A stretch of 16,603 nt of DNA, taken from contig JAKSPZ010000005.1 in NCBI GenBank assembly GCA_024404395.1, positions 1 through 16,603 on the forward strand, read 5' to 3'. The notes below the pieces were generated by a model. It was not told the DNA's origin. It saw only the letters and a list, made by a program, of their open reading frames with translations, and ran no database searches. Source of the stretch: Clostridia bacterium (GTDB lineage: Bacteria > Bacillota > Clostridia > Christensenellales > Aristaeellaceae). Made by a program: the position numbers and the translations under genes. Below are positions 5,842 through 12,856 of the stretch, piece after piece (position 1 is the stretch's first letter; the number at the start of each line of letters is the position of its first letter).

Positions 5842-6816
5842 ATGGGCAATACATTCCCCCTTGGCAACAAAGAACTGAGAATCGGCATCCTCGGTATGAC
5901 CGAGGGCAACGGCCATCCCTATTCCTGGAGCGCCATGTTCAACGGCTACACCAAGGAATACATGGACCTTTGCGAGTTCCCCGTCATCCCCGTCTACCTC
6001 TATAAGCAGCCCCCGGAGACCATCGGCATCGAGGGCGCACACATCACCCACATCTGCTGCACCGGCTACATGGAGCGTGAAGAAGCCGAAAAGATGGCCC
6101 GCGCTTCCAACATCCCCAACGTCGTCGACAAGCCCGAAGACATGATCGGTCAGGTCGATGCCGTCATCTGCGCCACCGACCGCGGCGATGAGCACGTCGA
6201 GCGCTGCCGTCCCTTCATCGAGGCGGGTCTGCCCATGTTCATCGACAAGCCCCTGGTCAGCAGCGAAGAAGATCTGCGCACCTTCCTGAAGTGGCGCAAG
6301 GCGGGCGCGAAGTTCATCTCTTCCTCTTCCATGCGTTACTGCAAGTCGATCGAACCTTATTATAAGAACCATTATGAGCTGGGCGAGATGCGCTATATCA
6401 TCCGCCCCATGGCGAAGTATCTGGAGACCTACGGCATCCACGCCCTGGAGAACCTCTACCCCCTGCTGGGCAAGGGCTTCAAGTCCGTCCAGTACCTCGG
6501 GCACGATTACAACTCCACGCTGTACATCGAGCATGACAGCGGCTGCACCTGCATCGTCACCCAGGACAAGGATCTGTGCGGCACCGGCCTGATCGCCATG
6601 GGCAACAAGGATTCCGCCATCATCTCCGACGGCGACTCCTATTACGCCTTCAAGAAGCAGCTGGACCTCTTCGTCCACTGGCTGCGCACCGGCGAGGAGC
6701 CCTTCCCCTTTGAGCAGACCATCGAGCTGATGAAGATCCTCATCTGCGGTCTGCGTTCCCGCAACGAAGGCGGACGCCGCGTCTGCCTTTCCGAAATCAA
6801 TACGGAGGATATTTGA
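5842..6816 (+). CDS. Gfo/Idh/MocA-family NAD(P)-dependent sugar oxidoreductase
   Basis: This is the first gene of the catabolic operon: a 324-residue cytoplasmic dehydrogenase-like protein. A Rossmann strand RIGILGM (13-19) opens the nucleotide domain. In place of the usual GxGxxG loop it has EGNGHPYSWSA (21-31). The catalytic-lysine motif appears as DKP at 135-137, in place of the common EKP. A YGIHALEN segment puts H200 where this family has its conserved active-site histidine. Length is near the family norm of 320-390. GGAGGT (5829-5834) precedes the ATG. Its context beside a NanA-like lyase, a YhcH-like protein and an Asp-box protein recalls NanOx, which turns 2,7-anhydro-Neu5Ac into Neu5Ac by redox cycling. 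That role is possible, but the substrate is not shown by sequence. Confidence 0.88.
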   Translation: MGNTFPLGNKELRIGILGMTEGNGHPYSWSAMFNGYTKEYMDLCEFPVIPVYLYKQPPETIGIEGAHITHICCTGYMEREEAEKMARASNIPNVVDKPEDMIGQVDAVICATDRGDEHVERCRPFIEAGLPMFIDKPLVSSEEDLRTFLKWRKAGAKFISSSSMRYCKSIEPYYKNHYELGEMRYIIRPMAKYLETYGIHALENLYPLLGKGFKSVQYLGHDYNSTLYIEHDSGCTCIVTQDKDLCGTGLIAMGNKDSAIISDGDSYYAFKKQLDLFVHWLRTGEEPFPFEQTIELMKILICGLRSRNEGGRRVCLSEINTEDI

Positions 6817-6818
6817 TT

Positions 6819-7607
6819 ATGTTCAATATTATGGATGCTTTCCGTCTGGACGGAAAAATCGCAGTCGTCACCGGCGGCAGCGGCCTGTACGGCCGTCAGG
6901 AAGTCCTGGCTCTGGCACAGGCAGGCGCGAAGGTCTGCAATGCCTCCCGAAATGTAGAAAAGAATGAAGCCTACGCCGCAGAACTGCGCGCACAGGGCTA
7001 CGACGTCTTCGTTGAGCAGCTGGATCAGGGCGACGAGAAGAGCATTGCCGCATTCGTCGATCGCATGGAACAGAAGTTCGGCCGCATCGATGTTCTGGTC
7101 AACAACGCCGTTTTCCGCGGCATGGCCAACGATGAGGACTGGGAAGGCTTCACCACCAGCCTGCGCATCAACGCCATCGGCATGTCCGCCCTCTCCATGA
7201 AGGTCGCAAAGCTCATGAAGAAGAACGGCGGCGGCAGCATCGTCAACATCGGCTCCTACATGGGCATTCTGGGCGCGGACGATACCCTGTACCGCGACAC
7301 CACCATGACTCAGGTCGCCGATGTCGCCCCCGATTACTTCTATCATAAGGGCGGCATGGCCAACTGGACCCGCCTGATGGCCTCCAAGTTCGGTCCCGAC
7401 AACGTTCGCGTCAACGTCCTGCAGCTGGGCGGCTTCTTCAACCATCAGCCCGAGAAGTTCGTCGAGCGCTACAACGACCGCACCTTCCTGAAGCGCATGG
7501 CCAACGATACCGATATCATGGGCGCCGTCGTCTGGCTGGCTTCCGAAGCCTCCGCCTACGTCACCGGTCAGTCCATCCCCGTCGACGGCGGCTATTCCGC
7601 AAAGTAA
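6819..7607 (+). CDS. Short-chain dehydrogenase/reductase (SDR)
   Basis: This is a 262-residue classical SDR that oxidises or reduces a hydroxyl/keto group with NAD(P). The cofactor loop TGGSGLYG is at 18-25 and the NNA motif at 95-97 (NNAV, where NNAG is usual). The catalytic set is complete: N118, S146, Y173 and K177 in YFYHK. The C-terminal VDGGY is typical of sugar and sugar-acid SDRs. GGAGG (6804-6808) lies 10 nt before the ATG at 6819, which falls 2 nt after the previous stop codon. A second in-frame ATG at 6831 is possible but further from the binding site. Context suggests it acts on a hexose- or nonose-type sugar acid on either side of the aldolase step. A 2-keto-3-deoxy-acid or uronate dehydrogenase would also fit. 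Confidence 0.92.
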   Translation: MFNIMDAFRLDGKIAVVTGGSGLYGRQEVLALAQAGAKVCNASRNVEKNEAYAAELRAQGYDVFVEQLDQGDEKSIAAFVDRMEQKFGRIDVLVNNAVFRGMANDEDWEGFTTSLRINAIGMSALSMKVAKLMKKNGGGSIVNIGSYMGILGADDTLYRDTTMTQVADVAPDYFYHKGGMANWTRLMASKFGPDNVRVNVLQLGGFFNHQPEKFVERYNDRTFLKRMANDTDIMGAVVWLASEASAYVTGQSIPVDGGYSAK

Positions 7608-7619
7608 AGGAGCACAACT

Positions 7620-8402
7620 ATGCATATGAGAGAGAGCCGCGTTCTGCGAAAAATGCGCGCCGGCGAAGTCGCCGTCTGCACCAAGCTGAACCTGATGGAC
7701 ACCCGCGCCGCAGAGATCGCCGCCATGAGCGGTGTGGACTGCCTGTGGCTGTGCATGGAGCATGTGCCCAATGACTATAAGGCCATCGAGGACATGATCC
7801 GCGCCGCCAAGATCTACGACTGCGACGTCATGACCCGCGTTGCCAAGGGCAGCTACAATGACCTGATCCGTCCTCTGGAAGCCGATTCCACGGGCATCAT
7901 GGTCCCCCACCTCATGAGCTATGAGGAAGCCAAGAAGATCGTCTACTACACCAAGTTCCATCCCATCGGACGCCGCCCCATCGACGGCGGCAACGCCGAC
8001 GGCAAGTTCTGCCTCGTCAATGAGAACGATTATATGAAGGAAGCCAACGATCAGCGCTTCATCGTCGTTCAGATCGAAGATCCCGAGCCGCTGGATGAGC
8101 TGGAAGAGATCTGCGCACTGCCCGGCATCGACATGCTGTTCTTCGGCCCCGCTGACTTCTCTCAGGGCGCCGGCATCCCCTGCCAGTGGGACAATCCCCT
8201 GCTGGAGGAGACCCGCAAGCGCGTCTGCGAATGCGCACGCAAGCACGGCAAGTGGGCAGGCACCACCTGCGGCGCCGGCGACTTCGACCGCCTCGCCGAG
8301 ATGGGCTACACCTTCCTGAGCGTCGGTGCGGACGTCGTCTTCCTCGCCAACGGCTTTAAGGCGACCGCCGACCTCTGCGGACGCAAGATCAAGGAGTTCT
8401 GA
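7620..8402 (+). CDS. HpcH/HpaI-family class II pyruvate aldolase
   Basis: This 260-residue TIM-barrel enzyme is of the type that splits 2-keto-3-deoxy acids into pyruvate and an aldehyde using a divalent metal. Visible residues match the family: catalytic H48 in CMEHVPND, R73 in MTRVAKG, and metal ligands E153 in VVQIEDPE and D179 in FFGPADFS. Relatives include the 2-keto-3-deoxy-rhamnonate aldolase YfaU and the 4-hydroxy-2-oxoheptanedioate aldolase HpaI. AAAGGAG (7606-7612) overlaps the previous stop codon. ATG at 7620 and at 7626 are both possible starts. It is one of three pyruvate-aldolase-like genes in the operon and the only metal-dependent one. This suggests a second carbon-carbon cleavage, or a substrate different from that of the two NanA-type proteins. 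Confidence 0.9.
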   Translation: MHMRESRVLRKMRAGEVAVCTKLNLMDTRAAEIAAMSGVDCLWLCMEHVPNDYKAIEDMIRAAKIYDCDVMTRVAKGSYNDLIRPLEADSTGIMVPHLMSYEEAKKIVYYTKFHPIGRRPIDGGNADGKFCLVNENDYMKEANDQRFIVVQIEDPEPLDELEEICALPGIDMLFFGPADFSQGAGIPCQWDNPLLEETRKRVCECARKHGKWAGTTCGAGDFDRLAEMGYTFLSVGADVVFLANGFKATADLCGRKIKEF

Positions 8403-8404
8403 TT

Positions 8405-9367
8405 ATGAAGACCTATACCGATTGGGGCAATCCCTTCTCCCACATGTCTCTGGGCACCGTCCAGCTGGGCATGGATTACGGCATTGCCAACAATGACGGA
8501 CAGCCCTCCCTGGAACGCAGCTACGCCGTTCTGGATGCCGCGCTGAAGGGCGGCGTCACCGCGTTGGATACCGCCCGTTCCTACGGCAATTCCGAGAACG
8601 TTCTGGGCGACTATTTCCGCGCCCGCGGCGGCAAGGGCAACATCTTCCTGACCACCAAGTACGGCGTTCCCGAGCGCGGTCTGGACAAGGCCGGCGTGAA
8701 GATCGTCATCCGCAAGTGCATCGAGCAGTCCCTCGAGGCATTGCAGCTGGACAAGGTGGACTGCTACATGCTCCACTCCGCCCCCGATTTCCTCGAGTAT
8801 CCCGAGGAGATCGCCGAAACCATGGGCGATTTGAAGTCCGAAGGTCTCATCGGCTGCGCCGGTCTCTCCATCTATGAGCCCGAAGTGCTGGAAAAGCCCC
8901 TTGAGATGGGCTGCTTCTCCATGGTCCAGGCGCCCATGAGCATGTTCGATCACGCACTGTGGGAGCGCGGCTATCTGGCACGCCTGCAGAAGGCCAACAC
9001 CGCCGTCATCATCCGCAGCGTCTTCCTGCAGGGTCTGTTCTTCCTCGATCCCGACACCATGGAAGACTGCGCGCTGAAGAATGTCACCGAGAAGAAGCTG
9101 CGCATCATCCGCGAGATCGCCAAGCAGGAGAACATGACCATCGCCGAGCTGGCCATCTCCTACATCCGCGATATGCCCGGCGTCACCTCCCTGGTCCTCG
9201 GTGCCGAGAAGCCCGAGCAGGTGGAGATGAACCTGAAGTACTTCGCTCCCGACGCGGCGACCCTGTCCGCAGCCGGACGCAAATATATCGACGAGACCTG
9301 TTCCGCAAATATCCCCGAGATCATGAAGGCGCTGTCTGCGCGATACGACAAAGGAAAGAAGGCATAA
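8405..9367 (+). CDS. Aldo/keto reductase
   Basis: This 320-residue TIM-barrel NADPH-dependent oxidoreductase reduces aldehydes or ketones, or works in reverse on sugars. The full catalytic tetrad is present: D55, Y60, K85 (LTTKYG) and H124 (MLHSAP). The opening LGTVQLGMDYGIAN is typical of an AKR subgroup that I associate with unusual-sugar and surface-polysaccharide gene clusters. The ribosome binding site AAGGAG (8391-8396) lies inside the last codons of the aldolase gene, and only 2 nt separate the two genes, so translation is probably coupled. It may reduce the aldehyde released by an aldolase, or set the oxidation state of the incoming sugar. The direction of reaction cannot be judged from sequence. 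Confidence 0.92.
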   Translation: MKTYTDWGNPFSHMSLGTVQLGMDYGIANNDGQPSLERSYAVLDAALKGGVTALDTARSYGNSENVLGDYFRARGGKGNIFLTTKYGVPERGLDKAGVKIVIRKCIEQSLEALQLDKVDCYMLHSAPDFLEYPEEIAETMGDLKSEGLIGCAGLSIYEPEVLEKPLEMGCFSMVQAPMSMFDHALWERGYLARLQKANTAVIIRSVFLQGLFFLDPDTMEDCALKNVTEKKLRIIREIAKQENMTIAELAISYIRDMPGVTSLVLGAEKPEQVEMNLKYFAPDAATLSAAGRKYIDETCSANIPEIMKALSARYDKGKKA

Positions 9368-9371
9368 TCCC

Positions 9372-10271
9372 ATGTCCAACATCAAATTTACCGGCATCAT
9401 GCCCGCACTGGTCACCCCCCTGAACGCCGATGAAACCATCAACCGCGATGTCGCCGAGCGCCTGATGAAAGATCAGATGGCCAACGGCATGGACGGCTTC
9501 TATGTCTGCGGCGGCACCGGCGAAGGCCCCATCGTTGCACCTTCCGCCCGCAAGGAAATGGCTGAAATCACCCGCGACGTCACCAAGGGCAAGGGCAAGT
9601 GCATCGTTCACGTCGGCGCCGTCGATCTGAAGACCGCCGTCGATCTGGCCAAGCACTCCGCAGAGATCGGCGCAGACGCCATCTCCTCCGTTCCCCCCTT
9701 CTTCTTCCACTACAACGAGAAAGAGATCGAGCAGTATTATCACGCACTGGCCGATGCCTGCGGTCTGCCCGTTCTGATGTACGCCTCCCCTCTCGCCGGC
9801 GTCAACATCACCGTTGAGATGATCGACCGCTTCATGAAGACCGTTCCCAACCTGATCGGTCTGAAGTGGACCAGCGCCGACTATTACACCATGCACCGCA
9901 TCAAGGAACTGAACGGCGGCGACATCAACGTCATCAACGGTCCCGACGAGATGCTCTCCTGCGGTCTGGTCATGGGCGCCGACGGCGGTATCGGCGGCAC
10001 CTACGCCACCATGCCCAAGAAGCTGCGCGCCATCTATGACTACTTCAAGGCCGGCGACATCCCCGCCATGCAGAAGGTCCAGTTCGAGGCCAACCGCCTC
10101 ATCGAGGTCATCATCCGCTACGGCGTCGTGCCCTCTGTCCGCCAGATCCTGAAGTGGAACGGTTTCGATTGCGGCCACAGCGTCTATCCCGCTCCCCGCA
10201 TGACCGAAGAAAACGCCAAGCTCCTCCGCGCCGATCTGGATGCGCTGGGCTATGAAGAAAACTACCTCTAA
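9372..10271 (+). CDS. N-acetylneuraminate-lyase-like class I aldolase
   Basis: This is a 299-residue DapA/NanA-superfamily (beta/alpha)8 aldolase that forms a Schiff base with pyruvate. Y137 (LMYASP) and the Schiff-base lysine K165 (GLKWTSADYYTM) fall at the same numbers as in E. coli NanA, and T167 is kept. The segments NGPDEM (189-194) and GADGGIGGTY (202-211) are clearly of the NanA rather than the DapA type. Two sites differ: the pyruvate-binding loop reads GGTGEG where NanA has GSTGE, and GGIGGT replaces GGIGST at the position of the substrate-contacting S208. Together these suggest a related but altered nonulosonic acid as substrate. It starts 4 nt after the AKR stop, with AAGG in GAAAGAAGGC (9358-9362) as the binding site. 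Confidence 0.85.
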   Translation: MSNIKFTGIMPALVTPLNADETINRDVAERLMKDQMANGMDGFYVCGGTGEGPIVAPSARKEMAEITRDVTKGKGKCIVHVGAVDLKTAVDLAKHSAEIGADAISSVPPFFFHYNEKEIEQYYHALADACGLPVLMYASPLAGVNITVEMIDRFMKTVPNLIGLKWTSADYYTMHRIKELNGGDINVINGPDEMLSCGLVMGADGGIGGTYATMPKKLRAIYDYFKAGDIPAMQKVQFEANRLIEVIIRYGVVPSVRQILKWNGFDCGHSVYPAPRMTEENAKLLRADLDALGYEENYL

Positions 10272-10283
10272 TCCCTGATTGAT

Positions 10284-10289
10284 AAGGAG
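10284..10289 (+). promoter_or_regulatory. Ribosome binding site deciding the start at 10300
   Basis: AAGGAG lies 10 nt before the ATG at 10300. The frame is open to 10279, but that stretch includes this binding site and adds seven residues not seen in the family. Confidence 0.75.
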
Positions 10290-10299
10290 AAGTAATACT

Positions 10300-11178
10300 A
10301 TGAAGCGTGGATTTGTACCGGCACTCGCCACTCCTCTGGATGAAAACGGAAAACTCTGTGAAGCCAGCTATCGCAAGCAGATCGAAGATATGATTTCTCA
10401 GGGCGCCACCGGTCTCCTCTCCATGGGTTCCATGGGTCAGCAGGCCCGTCTGTGCTCCGACATCTGCCCCGAAGTCGCCCGCGTTGCCATCGATCAGGCC
10501 GCAGGCCGCGTGCCGGTGTTCGTCGGCGCCATGGACTGCTCCATCGCCCGTGCCAAGCAGCGTATGGCTGCCATGGAAGACCTGGATGTCTATGCCTTTG
10601 TCTTCACCACCCCCTACTACGGCGCCGCCAGCCGCGACGAGGCCATGAACTACTTCAAGGCTTTGGCCAAGTCCACCAAGCATAACATCATGCTGTACGA
10701 CCTCGCCGTGGTCACCCAGTCCAAGATCACCTATGATATGGTCCTCGAGCTGCTGGAGTGCTGCCCCAACCTGGTCGGCATCAAGTCCGCCGATCTGGCC
10801 ATGTTCCGCAAGCTGGTCCTGAACAAGAACATCCGCGAGGACTTCATCCTCGTCTATTCCGGTCTTGACACCTTCGATATCGCCTACAAGTGGGGCATCC
10901 CCAACTGCCTGGACGGCATGCTGCCCGTGACCCCCAAGAACACCGGCGACATGTTCCGCGCCATGGACGCAGGCGACTATGACACCGCCGCCAAGTGCCT
11001 GACCAACATCCTCGACCTGCGCGACTGGATGTTCGCCCACGATCTGTGGCCCACCTACAGTGCCGCTATGAACATGCTGGGTTACGACGGCAACCACTGC
11101 CCCGACATCTCCAACGAGATTAAGGAAGGCTATGAAGAGCTGGTCCGCGCCGAGATGAAGCGCATCGGCGAGCTCTGA
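10300..11178 (+). CDS. Second DapA/NanA-superfamily aldolase, divergent
   Basis: This is a 292-residue class I aldolase homologue. The Schiff-base lysine K162 (VGIKSADLAMF) and the active-site tyrosine Y133 (MLYDLA) are present with the right spacing, so it should still bind a keto acid. The loop that normally reads GTTGE or GSTGE is GSMGQQ (43-48): the threonine is methionine and the glutamate is glutamine. This sets it apart from DapA and from the NanA-like neighbour. It has little similarity to that neighbour beyond the fold, so it is not a recent duplicate. It may handle a second keto acid such as a 2-keto-3-deoxy-hexonate, or catalyse dehydration instead of cleavage as some superfamily members do. 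The gene lies 28 nt after the lyase gene. Confidence 0.82.
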   Translation: MKRGFVPALATPLDENGKLCEASYRKQIEDMISQGATGLLSMGSMGQQARLCSDICPEVARVAIDQAAGRVPVFVGAMDCSIARAKQRMAAMEDLDVYAFVFTTPYYGAASRDEAMNYFKALAKSTKHNIMLYDLAVVTQSKITYDMVLELLECCPNLVGIKSADLAMFRKLVLNKNIREDFILVYSGLDTFDIAYKWGIPNCLDGMLPVTPKNTGDMFRAMDAGDYDTAAKCLTNILDLRDWMFAHDLWPTYSAAMNMLGYDGNHCPDISNEIKEGYEELVRAEMKRIGEL

Positions 11179-11192
11179 TCCGGAGGCAATCC

Positions 11193-11651
11193 ATGATTTT
11201 TGATACCATTGAAAACGCCAAGTGCTACGCGGGCCTCAACGCCCGCGTAGACGCCGCGCTGGCCTACGCCAAGGACATCACCCCCGAGAACTTCCCCACC
11301 TCTCAGGTCATTCTGGACGGCGACAATCTCTTTGTCAACGCCGCCAATTATGCCACCCACGATGAGACCGACGCCATGTTCGAAGCCCATCGCAAGTACA
11401 TCGACGTCATGGTCATGATCGAAGGTGAGGAGCTCATCTATGTGAAGCCCACCGCCCGCCTGACCGAGATCACCTCTCCCTATACGGAAGAAAATGAGGC
11501 CGTTCTCGCCAAGCTGGACGACGACGCCACCCCCGTTCACATGACCCCCGGCTGCGTCTGCGTGCTCATGCCTCAGGACGCCCATGCCCCGGGCTGCGCC
11601 GTCACCGAATCCATGAAGATCAAAAAGCTGATCTGCAAAGTGAAGATCTGA
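11193..11651 (+). CDS. YhcH/YjgK/YiaL (NanQ-like) family protein, probable sugar anomerase
   Basis: This is a 152-residue single-domain cupin-like protein of the DUF386 family. E. coli NanQ (YhcH) is the N-acetylneuraminate anomerase that speeds conversion between anomers before the lyase step. The family stretch FEAHRKYIDVMVMIEGEE runs from 63 to 80 with E64, H66 and D71. H131 in MPQDAHAPG and H116 complete the set of likely metal-binding residues. Length is the usual 150-155. GGAGG (11182-11186) lies 6 nt before the ATG. Its position right after two NanA-type aldolase genes is the strongest sign that the operon handles a sugar acid that must open from a ring form. Other members act in galactoside or ascorbate-type operons, so sialic acid is not proven. 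Confidence 0.88.
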   Translation: MIFDTIENAKCYAGLNARVDAALAYAKDITPENFPTSQVILDGDNLFVNAANYATHDETDAMFEAHRKYIDVMVMIEGEELIYVKPTARLTEITSPYTEENEAVLAKLDDDATPVHMTPGCVCVLMPQDAHAPGCAVTESMKIKKLICKVKI

Positions 11652-11654
11652 TCT

Positions 11655-12851
11655 ATGACAACGATTCAAGCCCGTAACAAACGGCTCACCCTCATCTCGG
11701 ACCTGCTGTTTGTTGCCGGCAGCGGACTGATCTCCAACGCGTACATCCAGAGCTATCTGCTGGCTCGCGGAATGGCCACTCAGGCGGTAACGCTGGTGGG
11801 CACCATTCAGGGAGCCGTGGCTTTGTGCGCCTATATCCTGTTCACTTTCTATACCCCCAAGGGCAGCTATAAGCCGATCTATATCGGCACCTCGCTGGGT
11901 CTATCCCTGCTGCCCTTGGGGCTTTTAGTCAGTGTGGGGCTGAAGAATCCCGCTGCCTATGTCCTGACCATCGTCGCCGCCTCGATCTTCAGCCTGATGA
12001 ACGCCTTCCGTTCATCCTCCGAGTTCTCGCTGGTGCCCTATCTGTTCCCGCGGGAAAACTATGCGGACATCCTGGGCAAGTGCGGCATCATCGGCTGTCT
12101 GCTGACCGCCGTGGTCAGCGGCGTCGGCTCCCGTCTGTTCGCGGGAGACAGCGGACTCACCGGCTACCTGATGTTCTTCGCCATCGCCTTCGGCATGAAG
12201 ATCGCCTGCGGCGTAGTCCTCACGGGTCTTCAGCTGCAGACGCCCGATGACGGCGACAGTGTTGCCCCCGCCAAAAAGCCGACCCCCGCGGACATCCTTC
12301 GCCGTTTCGGCGACAGGGCGTTCCTCGCCAAGCTCTTCCCCCACCTGCTGCGCGGTTTCGGCGTTGCGGGCTTTTACTATTTCTCGCTGGTGGGACTGCA
12401 CAACAATACCCTGGACAGTTCCCAGAGCGCGCTGCTCATTCTGGCCGGCATGCTCGCCCAGCTGATCGGCAGCTTTGCCTTCCTGAGACTGTCTCGGAAG
12501 GTAGATATCGGCAAGGTCACCGCTTTCGGCATCGTGGCGGTATGCGTTTGCTTCGTCGTCATGCCCCTCATCCGCGGGGTCATGCCCTTCATGCTGGTCT
12601 ACTTTCTGGGCGCGGGCATCAACTACATCGTGGACAACGCCGTGCCCTACGGCGTCATTCGGTTCACCTCCGTCAATGACCTGCCCATCATCTCTGCGGC
12701 GCGCATGCTCTGCACCCAGTGTTTCTATCTGATCATCCTGCGCGGTTTCAGCGGGCTCGTTGAGAGCAATGCCATGCTCCTCATGTCCGTCTGCGCCGTG
12801 GTCTATCTGATTTCGGGATTGCTGTTCATGCGGCAGTTCCGCGGGAGGTAA
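11655..12851 (+). CDS. Major facilitator superfamily (MFS) transporter, 12 membrane segments
   Basis: This is a 398-residue membrane protein with about twelve hydrophobic segments, near residues 11-31, 45-66, 75-95, 99-117, 143-163, 169-192, 227-248, 257-277, 287-305, 309-327, 350-367 and 373-392. A charged cytoplasmic loop at 195-225 divides two six-helix halves, as in MFS proteins. It lacks the textbook signature of a known sialic acid permease (NanT), so the substrate is open. It begins 3 nt after the previous stop codon and has only a weak purine-rich site, so translation is likely coupled to the YhcH gene. It may import free monomer while the ABC system brings in larger material, or export a dead-end product. 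Confidence 0.82.
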   Translation: MTTIQARNKRLTLISDLLFVAGSGLISNAYIQSYLLARGMATQAVTLVGTIQGAVALCAYILFTFYTPKGSYKPIYIGTSLGLSLLPLGLLVSVGLKNPAAYVLTIVAASIFSLMNAFRSSSEFSLVPYLFPRENYADILGKCGIIGCLLTAVVSGVGSRLFAGDSGLTGYLMFFAIAFGMKIACGVVLTGLQLQTPDDGDSVAPAKKPTPADILRRFGDRAFLAKLFPHLLRGFGVAGFYYFSLVGLHNNTLDSSQSALLILAGMLAQLIGSFAFLRLSRKVDIGKVTAFGIVAVCVCFVVMPLIRGVMPFMLVYFLGAGINYIVDNAVPYGVIRFTSVNDLPIISAARMLCTQCFYLIILRGFSGLVESNAMLLMSVCAVVYLISGLLFMRQFRGR

Positions 12852-12856
12852 CAATA

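Noticed and set aside
6642..8246. Minus-strand open frame (534 codons) opposite the Gfo/Idh, SDR and aldolase genes
   Set aside because: Its composition is that of a shadow frame, and the three plus-strand genes have intact catalytic motifs.
9372..10271. Calling this gene DapA (4-hydroxy-tetrahydrodipicolinate synthase)
   Set aside because: NGPDE, GLKWTSADYY and GADGGIGGTY are lyase-type segments, and the sugar-acid context does not fit lysine synthesis.
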